Assembly (NCBI GenBank): GCA_964451095.1
Contig: CAYVGI010000053.1
Location: 1 to 29,087 of the forward strand
From: DAOTTY01 sp964451095
Lineage (GTDB): Bacteria > Chloroflexota > Anaerolineae > Aggregatilineales > Phototrophicaceae
DNA length: 29,087 bases
Reading direction: 5' to 3'
In this document: one piece after another, positions 8,225-16,197 of the stretch
Numbering within the stretch: the first letter of the stretch is position 1
How the letters are laid out: every line of letters begins with the position of its first letter
Program-made: the position numbers and the translations under genes
Notes under the pieces: model-generated
The model's input: only the letters and a program-made list of their open reading frames with translations
Databases searched by the model: none
Told to the model about the DNA's origin: nothing

Positions 8225-8253
8225 ATTGTGCTGCGAAGCGGCACCCACGGCAA
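8225..8253 (-). promoter_or_regulatory. Candidate promoter for the DJ-1/PfpI gene
   Basis: Minus-strand TTGCCG (8248-8253), 17-nt spacer, CACAAT (8225-8230), 41 bp upstream of the ATG and in the gap after the SDR stop. Four of six -35 positions and five of six -10 positions match the sigma70 consensus. Confidence 0.4.
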
Positions 8254-8325
8254 GCGCCACGTATAACCATTGTGCAGGTCTGGCGCGTTGCATGACCCGC
8301 TTCGTCACACAACGCCGTCAGTCCC

Positions 8326-9147
8326 TTACGCCAGGTTGAACTTGCGCCGCAGTCCCCAAGCAAACAACGGCTGAGACAGGTTATGCAGCAGCGGCGTGAA
8401 CACCGCATCCGTGCCGACGCGATAGCGCAGGCGAGGCTCTGACGTTGTGGCGATTCTCGCAACCAAGGTGGCGACCTTCTGCGGGTCGTCCCCCGTTTCG
8501 ATACTGCTTTCAATCGCGTCGAACACCTGCTGGCGGCGGGCGTCGTAGTCGCTGATCGGGTTCTGTAGCTGCGCGTCCATGTTGTGGTGAATGCTCGTCT
8601 TGAAGAAGCCCGGCTCTACCAATACCACATGCACCCCAAACGCCTCGATCTCGTAGCGCAGCGCCTCCATGTAACCCTCCAGCGCGTGTTTGCTGGCAGC
8701 GCAAAACGCCTGCGCGGGCGGCGAGATCAGCCCGGCAAGCGAGCTGATGTTGATGACGGTGCCGCTGCGCTGCGCACGCATGGCAGGTAACACAGCATTG
8801 GTCACGCGCACCGCGCCGTAGAAGTTCGTATCCATCACCGCCTGCGCGACATCGGGCGGGGTTTCCTCCGCAAAACTGCTGTGCGCGATGCCCGCGTTGT
8901 TCACCAACACGTCAAGCCTGCCCGCTTCTGCCAGCACATCGTGCACACATCGCGCTACAGATTTATCGTCGGTCACGTCCATCACGCGCATGTGCACGCC
9001 TGTCTCCGTGTCTGCGCGTTCTCGTCGGCTGGTGCCAAATACCCACCAGCCCTCATTCATCAATTGGTCCGCAATCAGCTCACCGAAGCCCGATGACGCC
9101 CCCGTAACCAGTGCAACCCGCTGTGTTTGCTCAGGCACGTTGCCCAC
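8326..9147 (-). CDS. Short-chain dehydrogenase/reductase with Tyr-to-Cys at the active site
   Basis: 273 residues from GTG 9147; GTG 9138 is an alternative start after AGGGTGGG. Classical SDR: cofactor motif TGASSGFG (15-22), NNAG (83-86), Asn108, Ser136 in INISSLAG and Lys153 in ASKHALEGY. The catalytic YxxxK position holds Cys149 (TTT TGC GCT GCC AGC AAA), exactly 13 residues after Ser136 and four before Lys153, so a normal oxidoreductase reaction is doubtful. The cofactor site looks intact. The start overlaps the end of the upstream membrane-protein gene by 17 bp, indicating translational coupling. The Arg pair in SRRERAD after strand 2 favours NADP(H). Substrate unknown. Confidence 0.92.
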   Translation of the reverse strand: MGNVPEQTQRVALVTGASSGFGELIADQLMNEGWWVFGTSRRERADTETGVHMRVMDVTDDKSVARCVHDVLAEAGRLDVLVNNAGIAHSSFAEETPPDVAQAVMDTNFYGAVRVTNAVLPAMRAQRSGTVINISSLAGLISPPAQAFCAASKHALEGYMEALRYEIEAFGVHVVLVEPGFFKTSIHHNMDAQLQNPISDYDARRQQVFDAIESSIETGDDPQKVATLVARIATTSEPRLRYRVGTDAVFTPLLHNLSQPLFAWGLRRKFNLA

Positions 9148-9355
9148 CCTGACGCAGACCTTTCACCCACTTCATCACTTTGGGCTGCTGCCACATGAGC
9201 ACGCCGCTAATCACCATTGCCGGGAACATGATGTACAGCACAATGGCGGAAAAGACCGGGTTTGCGCTCCAGGGGCTGTACAGGTATGCCCCGATGAATG
9301 CCGCCTCGATGATGTGTGCCCACCGGACGAAAATGCGGAATTGTGCGTTAGACAT
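9131..9355 (-). CDS. Small two-to-three-helix membrane protein
   Basis: 74 residues with AGGAG upstream of the ATG. Hydrophobic stretches at about 9-28 and 34-56 (FSAIVLYIMFPAMVISGVLMW) are followed by a basic tail (KVMKWVKGLRQGGQR). No enzyme motif is seen and the family is not recognised. It overlaps the SDR start, so the two are probably made together, and a PadR-type operator copy lies about 80 bp upstream. Confidence 0.75.
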   Translation of the reverse strand: MSNAQFRIFVRWAHIIEAAFIGAYLYSPWSANPVFSAIVLYIMFPAMVISGVLMWQQPKVMKWVKGLRQGGQRA

Positions 9356-9432
9356 TTGTAATCTCCTGAATGTGTGTAAACCTGATGGTTATTGAAGCAA
9401 GGGTAGACCCCCGCATTACTTACACTCTTTAC

Positions 9433-9448
9433 GTGTTAAAGTTGACAT
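9433..9448. promoter_or_regulatory. Second, imperfect PadR-type operator
   Basis: On the minus strand ATGTCAACTTTAACAC matches the perfect palindrome at 10062-10077 at 12 of 16 positions, with the left half site ATGTCAA intact. It lies in the 108-bp gap between the PadR gene stop and the membrane-protein start, where a promoter for the membrane protein/SDR unit would sit. Confidence 0.55.
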
Positions 9449-9463
9449 AGTTGCGCAAATTTT

Positions 9464-10012
9464 TTAGATTGCTTCTATTTCCGCGATCACGTCGCTTAGC
9501 CACGCAATATACATCTTCTCGTATGCCATGCCGTGGCGCAGCGTCATCCCCCAAAAGGCAGCATCAGTATCGGTGTTCGTATTTGCATCGTCTGGCAGCA
9601 GCCGTTCTACCCGGTAGCCTTCGTATGTTGCCAGCCGCTGCCGATGCAGTTCGCGTTGGTGACGCAGTTCGTCAAGCGTAGCGTTTTTGTCTCGCCGTGC
9701 GGAGAAGAACACGCGCACCATGAGTTCGTCCTTGGTGCCGGGTAGCTGCGTCAGCGGCTTTGCCAGCCACTCCGTAAGCGCTGCCTCACCCGCTTGCGTA
9801 AGCGTGTACGAGCGCCGATTGAGCTTGTCATCGCTGTCGTCCGCCTGGGTAGAACCAACCCAGCCGTCCGCCTCCATCTTGCGCAGCGTTGTGTAGATCT
9901 GGCTGTGGTACGCATTCCAGAAGTGCACCGTAGAGTTATCAATCAGGCGCTTAAGGTCGTACCCGGTGAGTTGCCCGTAGCTCAAAAAGCCGAGCAAAAT
10001 GTACTTCAGCAT
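9464..10012 (-). CDS. PadR-family transcriptional regulator
   Basis: 182 residues; ATG with AGAAGG five nt upstream. N-terminal winged helix with the family signature LLGFLSYGQLTGYDLKRLI (about 7-25) and SQIYTTLRKMEADGWV (37-52), the wing YTLTQAGEAAL (68-78), then the C-terminal Vir_act_alpha_C coiled-coil dimerisation region (about 90-178). PadR repressors bind ATGT...ACAT palindromes and release them on effector binding. The palindrome at 10062-10077 overlaps its own promoter, so it is very likely autoregulated. It is upstream of and co-directional with the membrane protein, SDR and DJ-1 genes, the likely targets. Effector unknown. Confidence 0.93.
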   Translation of the reverse strand: MLKYILLGFLSYGQLTGYDLKRLIDNSTVHFWNAYHSQIYTTLRKMEADGWVGSTQADDSDDKLNRRSYTLTQAGEAALTEWLAKPLTQLPGTKDELMVRVFFSARRDKNATLDELRHQRELHRQRLATYEGYRVERLLPDDANTNTDTDAAFWGMTLRHGMAYEKMYIAWLSDVIAEIEAI

Positions 10013-10039
10013 GTTTACCTTCTCCGCGTTTCATGAATG

Positions 10040-10068
10040 ATTGTAGACCTGATACGATAACATGTCAA
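10040..10068 (-). promoter_or_regulatory. Consensus promoter of the PadR gene
   Basis: Minus-strand TTGACA (10063-10068), 17-nt spacer, TACAAT (10040-10045), 28 bp upstream of the ATG. The -35 is a perfect and the -10 a five-of-six match, and the -35 lies inside the palindromic operator. Confidence 0.75.
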
Positions 10069-10077
10069 TATTGACAT
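10062..10077. promoter_or_regulatory. Perfect 16-bp PadR-type operator
   Basis: ATGTCAATATTGACAT is identical to its reverse complement. The ATGT-N8-ACAT architecture fits PadR-family boxes, and it covers the -35 of the PadR gene promoter, giving steric autorepression. Confidence 0.72.
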
Positions 10078-10129
10078 ACTATCCCAGGACTGGGCGGATT
10101 CAATAATTACATATGATTACAAAAACGAA

Positions 10130-10159
10130 TTGACAAGCACCTATCCAATGACGTATCCT
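10130..10159 (+). promoter_or_regulatory. Candidate promoter for the gene at 10206
   Basis: TTGACA (10130-10135), 18-nt spacer, TATCCT (10154-10159), about 46 bp upstream of the chosen ATG. Perfect -35 with a weaker -10. Confidence 0.45.
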
Positions 10160-10205
10160 TTACCCGGTGTGTTGTATTCGAAGTTTGCCTAAGGTAGCGT
10201 TCACG

Positions 10206-10625
10206 ATGTCCGTGCTTTTAGATTGGTTTAGCGAAGATGATGCAGTGCTCTATTTCACTATCATTGACCCTTGGACAATGGATGAGTTTTTAGCGTTGAA
10301 CCAGCAAGCAGAGCAAACCGCAGCACAGGCGGACTGTTATGTGGACGCCATTATTGATTTCACCCATGCCAAGACGATTCCCCCAGGGCGTTTCCTCTCC
10401 CAGATGAAAGACGTGGCAATGCGTTCCATTGGTGCCAAAAACGTCGGGTTGGCGGTTCTGCTGAATATGCACCCTGCACAGGAGAGCATTGCCCGTGCGC
10501 TGCTCAACGCCTACCCACAACTGAGAACCGTTTTCCAGATTGTTAACTCGCTGGAAGAGGGGCTAGAGACCTTGGCGGCGGCTCGTTCCGCCCGCGAGGA
10601 CGCTCCCGCCGATCAATCCGTCTGA
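10206..10625 (+). CDS. Small uncharacterised alpha/beta protein, STAS/SpoIIAA-like
   Basis: 139 residues from the ATG at 10206, chosen for the upstream AAGGTAG; an in-frame ATG at 10167 lies on the promoter candidate. Soluble, with alternating strands and helices: AVLYFTIIDPWTMDEFLAL, VDAIIDFTHAKTIPPG, GAKNVGLAVLLN, LRTVFQIVNSLEEGLETL. The pattern resembles the fold of SpoIIAA/STAS-like proteins used in regulation, but no defining motif is present, so this is a structural impression only. It converges on and overlaps the HEAT-repeat gene by 13 bp. Confidence 0.7.
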   Translation: MSVLLDWFSEDDAVLYFTIIDPWTMDEFLALNQQAEQTAAQADCYVDAIIDFTHAKTIPPGRFLSQMKDVAMRSIGAKNVGLAVLLNMHPAQESIARALLNAYPQLRTVFQIVNSLEEGLETLAAARSAREDAPADQSV

Positions 10626-11236
10626 TCATTTGGTGTCGCAACCGCCTCGATGTAGGCGCACTCCGCCGGGGACAGCCGCAGTCCATCCAGCCGGGCGAGC
10701 GCATCCACAGACAATCGCTGCTCACTGCTCATCAACAGGTAGGCATCTGCCACTCGTGCCAGCCCCACATGATGCCTCTGCGCCAGGTGAGCAAGCCGCG
10801 ACGCCAGCGCGTCGTCCTGTGCGTTATCGCTCACAAACGCTTGCACCCGCTCTCGAACCTGCTCGACCCGCCCCTGCCAGATGTTCACCGCCAGTGCTGC
10901 TTCCGGTGTGTTAATTCGACGCAGTGCCTTTGCCGCGCTTTGTTTGGTGGGCTGTGGCGCTGGCTCTGCCAGCATTCGCGCCAGTGGGATCACCGCCGCC
11001 GGAGAGCCAATCCGCCCGATAACATCCGCCGCATGTGCCACCACGTCATCCTCGCGCGTCCGCATCAGGTCTAGCATCGGTTCAACTGCCGCCTCACCCC
11101 GCATCACCAACTCGTCTTTGATGAACTCTCGCCGGATGTGGTAGTCGCGCACTTCGCGCCCCCGGTGGCTGGCGACAATCGCTGATGTGAGCTTGCTGAT
11201 GAGCAGCGGAATGGACTTGCTAGAGAGGTTTTGCAT
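10613..11236 (-). CDS. HEAT-repeat protein
   Basis: 207 residues, all-helical and soluble. HEAT/PBS-lyase-like repeats are visible at about 43-112: MRGEAAVEPMLDLMRTREDD, AAHVIGRIGSP-like and IPLARMLAEPAP segments, each followed by an A/R-rich second helix. The C-terminal half (about 113-207) has no recognised motif. Such proteins act as protein-protein scaffolds. Its 3' end overlaps the converging gene. Partner unknown. Confidence 0.75.
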   Translation of the reverse strand: MQNLSSKSIPLLISKLTSAIVASHRGREVRDYHIRREFIKDELVMRGEAAVEPMLDLMRTREDDVVAHAADVIGRIGSPAAVIPLARMLAEPAPQPTKQSAAKALRRINTPEAALAVNIWQGRVEQVRERVQAFVSDNAQDDALASRLAHLAQRHHVGLARVADAYLLMSSEQRLSVDALARLDGLRLSPAECAYIEAVATPNDQTD

Positions 11237-11269
11237 GGGTGGTCAATCTACCACTAAAAGCGATGGTAC

Positions 11270-11458
11270 CTATTGTGGCGAAAAGGTGTTGCCAAAGCAA
11301 ATTGGGGTCACTGCCCCGGTGTAAACGCGTGTTCCGGCAGCGCGTAAATGCACTTGTCGCTCTGCTTGCCCCCCGCCCCACACATTTTGCAGGTCGCCTG
11401 CATCCGCCGCCTGGAATGTGCGGACGATAGTGCCGGGTGGCTCGTAGAGGGCAGTCAT
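11270..11458 (-). CDS. Small hypothetical protein (62 aa) after the GT4 gene
   Basis: The ATG at 11458 lies 10 bp past the stop of the co-directional glycosyltransferase, with GGGG/GTGGG upstream. The product MTALYEPPGTIVRTFQAADA... contains a TRVYTGAV segment and ends CFGNTFSPQ. The operon-like spacing supports it; no family is recognised and composition alone cannot exclude a non-coding frame. Confidence 0.4.
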   Translation of the reverse strand: MTALYEPPGTIVRTFQAADAGDLQNVWGGGQAERQVHLRAAGTRVYTGAVTPICFGNTFSPQ

Positions 11459-11468
11459 GCCCACACCC

Positions 11469-12656
11469 CTAAACTGAGCTGCGTGGGTTGGCACGCTTGC
11501 GCGTGAGCAGCCCCTGGTACAGTCCGTCAATGTCGCGCACCAGTCGGTCGATGCCATAGCGGTTGACCATCGCCTGCCGCGCAGGTTCCGGGTCATAGGG
11601 GTTATCCAGCGTTTGGATAATCGCTGCTGCCATCGCGTCCGGGTTGTCTGGCGGTACCAGCATCCCAAACGAACCGCCGTCCAGCATTTCGCTCACACCG
11701 CCTACATTGGTGCTCACCACGGGGCAGCCCGTCGTCAGCGCTTCGATGAGTGTAACGGGTGTGCCTTCGTTCTTGCTGCTGATGACCTTCACGTTCAGGT
11801 CTGCATAGACGGACATCGTATCTTTAATCCACCCGGTGATGATAACACGCTCCGCGATGCCCAGCTTGCCGATGTACGCTTCGATGTCTGCACGAGTTTC
11901 ACCGTCGCCGGCAAGCACAAAATAGGCGTCCGGCTTCTTGTCCAGCACCAGCTTTGCCGCGTCCACAAACAGCCGATGGTTCTTCACCGGGGCAAAACGC
12001 CCCACGTTACCGATTAGCGGCGCATCCGTTGGAATGCTGTTGGCTGCCCGGAACGCGCCGTTATGCCGATGCACCTTCACAAACGGCTCCAAATCTAGCC
12101 CCAGGGGCAGCACCGTGATGTGCCCCTTACGCGTGATGTGATACGTTTCTACCAGTTCGCGGCGCAGGCTGTCCGTCAGCGTAATGATCGTGTCTGCCCA
12201 GCGGGCAGCGAGGCGTTCCATTTGCACAAATGCCTGTGACTTGAGCGGGCTGAAGTAACCCTTAAATACATGCCCATGGAAGGTGTGCACTACCACCGGC
12301 ACACCTTCTAGCCGGGCAGCGAGCCGCCCAATGAACCCTGCCTTTGCCGTGTGCGTGTGCACCACATCCGGTTGATACTCGCGGATGAGCTTGCGCACAG
12401 CGGAGAGCACGCGCAGGTCTTGCACTGGGCTAATCTCCCGGCGCAGGTTCGGCACCAGCACGGGGTCTAGGTTGCGCTCCGCCGCATAGTAGGACATATC
12501 GCCCTCTTGTTCTTCCAGCACACCCACCACCAGCATCGTTTCGTAGGTTTCTTTGGGCAGGCGCTCCGTCAGCAAAGAGACGTGAATAGACGGACCGCCG
12601 ATGTTCAGGCGGGCAATGATACGCATCACACGGATGCGGCGGCTGTTTTGCGGCAT
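11469..12656 (-). CDS. GT4-family glycosyltransferase (GT-B fold)
   Basis: 395 residues from ATG 12656, chosen for GAGGG seven nt upstream; the frame is open to 12740. The N-terminal Rossmann domain has IARLNIGGPSIHV (14-26) for acceptor binding and DVVHTHTAKAG (97-107). The C-terminal donor domain has GNVGRFAPVKNH (216-227) and the EX7E signature NEGTPVTLIEA with Glu297 and Glu305. This is the retaining GT4 type that uses nucleotide sugars to build exopolysaccharide, lipid-linked glycan or glycolipid. No signal peptide or membrane helix, so cytoplasmic or peripheral. No other polysaccharide genes flank it, and the acceptor is unknown. Confidence 0.93.
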   Translation of the reverse strand: MPQNSRRIRVMRIIARLNIGGPSIHVSLLTERLPKETYETMLVVGVLEEQEGDMSYYAAERNLDPVLVPNLRREISPVQDLRVLSAVRKLIREYQPDVVHTHTAKAGFIGRLAARLEGVPVVVHTFHGHVFKGYFSPLKSQAFVQMERLAARWADTIITLTDSLRRELVETYHITRKGHITVLPLGLDLEPFVKVHRHNGAFRAANSIPTDAPLIGNVGRFAPVKNHRLFVDAAKLVLDKKPDAYFVLAGDGETRADIEAYIGKLGIAERVIITGWIKDTMSVYADLNVKVISSKNEGTPVTLIEALTTGCPVVSTNVGGVSEMLDGGSFGMLVPPDNPDAMAAAIIQTLDNPYDPEPARQAMVNRYGIDRLVRDIDGLYQGLLTRKRANPRSSV

Positions 12657-12830
12657 GGAGACCCTCGCAGTTGGTGCACATGGATGCTGCCTACGTGCTC
12701 TATGTTCGTAGATATGAGGGCGGGTGTCAACGGGGGACAAACCTGACGCTCACCTGCGTTGGGGATGCGAACGCATATACCGTTCTTATGCCGCATTTAC
12801 AGGTTTCTACACCGCAGAACAGGGGCACCG

Positions 12831-12839
12831 TGCTATAAT
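12831..12839 (+). promoter_or_regulatory. Extended -10 promoter of the SWIM gene
   Basis: TGCTATAAT is a perfect extended -10 (TGnTATAAT), 40 bp upstream of the ATG at 12880. No good -35 is present at 17 nt, as usual for extended -10 promoters. GAGGA lies just before the start codon. Confidence 0.65.
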
Positions 12840-12879
12840 TAGAACAAATGTAGTTGCGTCTTGATGGTATGAGGAACCT

Positions 12880-13242
12880 ATGAAGCCCAAACAAATCAAG
12901 AAGATCCAGGGGCGCAGCCGTAACCTGAGCGTGATGCCCATTAACCTGAGCACGTTCGTGGTAGAAAGCCGCTCCAACGAGTTTAACAACCATGTGGTGA
13001 AGGTACAGTTTATGCCAGATGGCGAAGTGCGCGTGAACTGCTCCTGCCCGTGGTCAAAGCATAATGGTGTTGCCTGTGCCCACAGCATGGCAGCGCTAGA
13101 GCACCTCGCCGCGATGAAGGGGCGTAAGCTGTCGTTTTGGCTGACGGAAGACGACGCCCGCCGTCAAAAGCAGCGTGTGTTCTACCTTGCCCACGAGCGG
13201 AACCCCGGTGATGGTGTGTGGATCACCAGCCGGGTTGCGTAA
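12880..13242 (+). CDS. SWIM zinc-finger mini-protein
   Basis: 120 residues. The SWIM motif CxCxnCxH is clear: VNCSCPWSKHNGVACAHSMAALEHL (about 52-76), with ligands in CSC and CAH. It is preceded by a strand-rich stretch (FVVESRSNEFNNHVVKVQFMPDGEV) and an N-terminus rich in Lys/Arg, and followed by FWLTEDDARRQKQRVFYLAHE. SWIM domains bind DNA or protein and are usually part of transposases or SNF2 helicases; here the domain is stand-alone. It is convergent with the next gene with one base between stops. A nucleic-acid role is likely but inferred. Confidence 0.85.
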   Translation: MKPKQIKKIQGRSRNLSVMPINLSTFVVESRSNEFNNHVVKVQFMPDGEVRVNCSCPWSKHNGVACAHSMAALEHLAAMKGRKLSFWLTEDDARRQKQRVFYLAHERNPGDGVWITSRVA

Positions 13243-13243
13243 C

Positions 13244-13561
13244 TCACAAGTTAGGGAACCAGCGCCGCCAGTCGATGCCCAGTGCTAGCATCACGCCCAG
13301 CGCAATCATCGCTAACGGGAACAGGTCTGGCACGCCCCACCCGATGAACAGGTCGCGCATCCAGAACACCCCGCCCACCGCCAAAAGCATCCAACCGATG
13401 CGGGCGGGGTGGCGCTGTTCAACGGCACGCGCCCACACAATCGCCGCCACGCCAACAGCGAAAAAAATGCCCGGAAACCAGAAATCGAACAGGGCAAGTG
13501 CTGCCAAACTCAGCAAAAATACACCGCTGGCACGCGCCTCCGGTGAGGGTTGTTCACTCAT
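13244..13561 (-). CDS. Small integral membrane protein
   Basis: 105 residues with about four hydrophobic segments: GVFLLSLAALALF, FWFPGIFFAVGVAAIVWA, IGWMLLAVGGVFWM and LFPLAMIALGVMLALGI. The cytoplasmic tail is short and basic (DWRRWFP). No Shine-Dalgarno is obvious, and no function or family is recognised. Confidence 0.7.
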   Translation of the reverse strand: MSEQPSPEARASGVFLLSLAALALFDFWFPGIFFAVGVAAIVWARAVEQRHPARIGWMLLAVGGVFWMRDLFIGWGVPDLFPLAMIALGVMLALGIDWRRWFPNL

Positions 13562-13620
13562 GTGTTGTTTTGCTTACAAAAATTTGACATGATTAAGAAG
13601 CTAGACCGCAATTCACCACC

Positions 13621-13649
13621 GTGACATCGTATAACAAAAACCATACAAT
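13621..13649 (+). promoter_or_regulatory. Candidate promoter for the GAF-PAS kinase
   Basis: GTGACA (13621-13626), 17-nt spacer, TACAAT (13644-13649), 37 bp before the ATG at 13687. Five of six positions match in each hexamer. The start codon has no clear Shine-Dalgarno. Confidence 0.55.
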
Positions 13650-13686
13650 ACGTAGAATACTCCGGTAAATTGAACATTCGTGTCAC

Positions 13687-16197
13687 ATGATCTCTTCTGC
13701 ACACACATATTCTATCTTACTCATCCTTGATGAGCGACACGCGCTTGATGGGCAAGCGTACCCACCGCTAACAGATGAGCGGTTGCAGGTGACGGTAACG
13801 AAACCCAACACCCTGCCGGATGACCACACAGAACGAGAGCTTATCGTTTTAGACGTAGCAGATGTGCCTGCTGTAACAGCGGCAGCTCGTGCGGCATACC
13901 CATCCACGCCGATGCTGGTCTTATCGAACGGTACATCATCAACGCCGGCAGCGCCTCCCGACGCCCACATCGTGAACAAGAGCGACCTGCAAACACAATC
14001 CCTGGCGGATATTGCCGTTAAAACTATACATACCACAAATGAGCAGCGGGTCGCTGACGCCGTACGCCAACTGGCAGACATCGCCAACGAGGAGGATGAC
14101 CCTTCACATGCGGCTACCGCACTGTTTGACGTGTTGGCAACGCTCGTACCCTACACTGCCGCCGACGTGCGCCTTACCGATAACGGCATCCTGCGCCTGT
14201 TCCGCTGCCGCAACTACGACGCTAATGACCTACGCCTGATGGAAAGCGACCAACCCGGCGCACGCCTCCCACTCTTAGATTGGATTACCCGCACGCACGA
14301 GCCGCTGCTGGTGACGGATACAACCGCCCACCCGGAGTGGGTAACGAGTGACGCGCTGCGCTGGGTGTGTTCCTGGCTTGGCGTGCCCGTGTTGCGCAAA
14401 GACGAGGTCATCGGCATCGTCAGCCTCAGCAGCGACCACACCCACGGGCTAACCCCCGCACACCTGCGCCGCATTACAGCGGTAATGCCCTACGTCGCCC
14501 CGCTCATCAAGACGATGCAGCTACAAGAGAAGCTGCGCAACACAGAAACCGTGCTGGAAAGTATCAACCGCCATAACTCGTTCCTGTCCACGCCGCTCAC
14601 GCGCCACCACACCCTGGACGAGCTGTGCCAAGCGATTGCAGAAACCGTTGTCAGCGCCTTCCACAAGGCGGATTGTGGCGTGATGCTGCTCGACCCGGAG
14701 AACAGCGAACTGGTGCGCGTGGCACGCGCAGGCAGCTACCGCGTGGGTGCCAGCGCCCCGCTCTACCTGCACGGCAAGGGGCTGGTGGTGGAGGCGGCAA
14801 CAACTGGCAATGTCGTCTACGCGCCGGATGTCGAGAAGGTGCCCAACTACTTCCCAGGTGAGCCGCGCACGCGCTCGGAGATGGTTATCCCGCTGAAAAC
14901 ACACAAGGACATCATCGGCGTGCTGGATTTACAGAGCGAGCAGCTAGACGGCTTCAACCACTACGAATGGCAGGGACTGCTTGCCTTTGCTGACCACGCC
15001 GCCACCGCTATCGAGAACCTGCGCCTGTTCGAGGCGGTGCAAAACCACGCAGACGACCTCGAACAGCGCGTGCAGGAACGCACCGCCGCCCTGGATGAGG
15101 TGCGCCGCCGCGTGGAGACGATCCTTAACCGCACCAGTGAGGCAATCGCGCTGCTCAACCCGGACGGGCACATCGTGCAGACGAACCCGGCATTTGAGAA
15201 GTTGTTTGGCATTGCCCCCGATGAGTACTTCCGCCGCCCCATCTTTGCGCTAACTACCGAAGCGCACCAACACGCCTTACAGCAGCTTACCGATCAGGCG
15301 CTCACGGGGGAAGAACCTGCCCACGGCATCGAACTGAAGCTGCTGAAGCGTGACGGGAGCGCCTTCGACGCGCAACTCACCCTCTCGCCCGTGCAATTGC
15401 ACGATACCACCGCCAAACCCAATCTCGTGTGCAGCATCCAGGATATTACCCGGCACAAAGCGATAGAGAGCAACCTGCGCAGCACGTTAGAGGCAGAGCG
15501 CGAACTGAGCGACCTCAAATCCCGCTTTATCCTCACCGTCACACACGAGTTCCGCACCCCGCTCACCGTCATCGCGTCGTCTGGCGAACTGCTGCGCGAC
15601 TACAGCGACACCATGCCGCAGCAGCGGCGTGACCAACATTTTGAGCGCATCGCCGATCAGGTCAATCACATGGAGGCAATGCTGGACGATGCGCTGCTAG
15701 TGAGCCGGGCACAGCGTGGGGAGGTTGCGTTCCAGCCAGAAGCCATCGACATGCACCGTTTGTCAACAACGCTCGTGCGGACGATCAACCAGGCGCACGG
15801 TGCGCCGCCCGTTGTGTTCCGGCAGGTCGGCGACGACGCCACCATCTATGGTGACCGCACCCTCATGACACAGATCATCAACAACATGCTCACCAACGCG
15901 GTCAAATACTCGCCCGACGCAGACCGCGTCGACTTCGACCTCAACCTGGATGACGACCAGATCAAACTACGCGTGCAGGACTATGGTGTGGGCATTCCAC
16001 GAGATGAGTTGCGCTTGCTGTTCCAGCCGTTCTTCCGGGCGAAGAACGCCACCACCTTCAAAGGCACCGGGCTGGGGTTGAGCATCGTCAAGTACGCCGT
16101 GGAGCAGCACGGCGGTGAGATTGCAGTGGAAAGCATCGAGAAGCAGGGCACGACGGTCACGGTGACGCTGCCGCGCAACCCGCCCCCCGCACCCTAA
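13687..16197 (+). CDS. GAF-GAF-PAS sensor histidine kinase
   Basis: 836 residues, predicted cytoplasmic. Order: an N-terminal segment (about 5-115) with a degraded receiver-like pattern (LIVLDV, MLVLSNG, HIVNKSD) but no clear acidic pocket; GAF at about 125-275; GAF at about 300-455; a short coiled coil (HADDLEQRVQERTAALDEVRRRVE); PAS at about 475-590 (ILNRTSEAIALLNPDGHIVQTNPAFEKLFG); HisKA with THEFRTP, phosphoacceptor His620; HATPase with N-box NNMLTNAVKYSP, G1 DYGVGIP and G2 KGTGLGLS. It would sense a small molecule and pass phosphate to an unlinked regulator. Its stop overlaps that of the converging giant kinase. Kinase call secure; the pseudo-receiver is tentative. Confidence 0.93.
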   Translation: MISSAHTYSILLILDERHALDGQAYPPLTDERLQVTVTKPNTLPDDHTERELIVLDVADVPAVTAAARAAYPSTPMLVLSNGTSSTPAAPPDAHIVNKSDLQTQSLADIAVKTIHTTNEQRVADAVRQLADIANEEDDPSHAATALFDVLATLVPYTAADVRLTDNGILRLFRCRNYDANDLRLMESDQPGARLPLLDWITRTHEPLLVTDTTAHPEWVTSDALRWVCSWLGVPVLRKDEVIGIVSLSSDHTHGLTPAHLRRITAVMPYVAPLIKTMQLQEKLRNTETVLESINRHNSFLSTPLTRHHTLDELCQAIAETVVSAFHKADCGVMLLDPENSELVRVARAGSYRVGASAPLYLHGKGLVVEAATTGNVVYAPDVEKVPNYFPGEPRTRSEMVIPLKTHKDIIGVLDLQSEQLDGFNHYEWQGLLAFADHAATAIENLRLFEAVQNHADDLEQRVQERTAALDEVRRRVETILNRTSEAIALLNPDGHIVQTNPAFEKLFGIAPDEYFRRPIFALTTEAHQHALQQLTDQALTGEEPAHGIELKLLKRDGSAFDAQLTLSPVQLHDTTAKPNLVCSIQDITRHKAIESNLRSTLEAERELSDLKSRFILTVTHEFRTPLTVIASSGELLRDYSDTMPQQRRDQHFERIADQVNHMEAMLDDALLVSRAQRGEVAFQPEAIDMHRLSTTLVRTINQAHGAPPVVFRQVGDDATIYGDRTLMTQIINNMLTNAVKYSPDADRVDFDLNLDDDQIKLRVQDYGVGIPRDELRLLFQPFFRAKNATTFKGTGLGLSIVKYAVEQHGGEIAVESIEKQGTTVTVTLPRNPPPAP

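Noticed and set aside
8184..8513. N-terminal extension of the DJ-1/PfpI frame
   Set aside because: Arg/Cys-rich non-homologous sequence overlapping the SDR gene; the internal ATG at 8183 has GAGGAG and the normal family start.
10071..10099. Plus-strand TTGACA at 10071 as a second divergent promoter
   Set aside because: It is the other half of the palindrome and has no -10-like hexamer at 16-18 nt.
12657..12740. 28-codon extension of the GT4 glycosyltransferase
   Set aside because: No similarity to GT4 N-termini, and GAGGG precedes the internal ATG at 12656.
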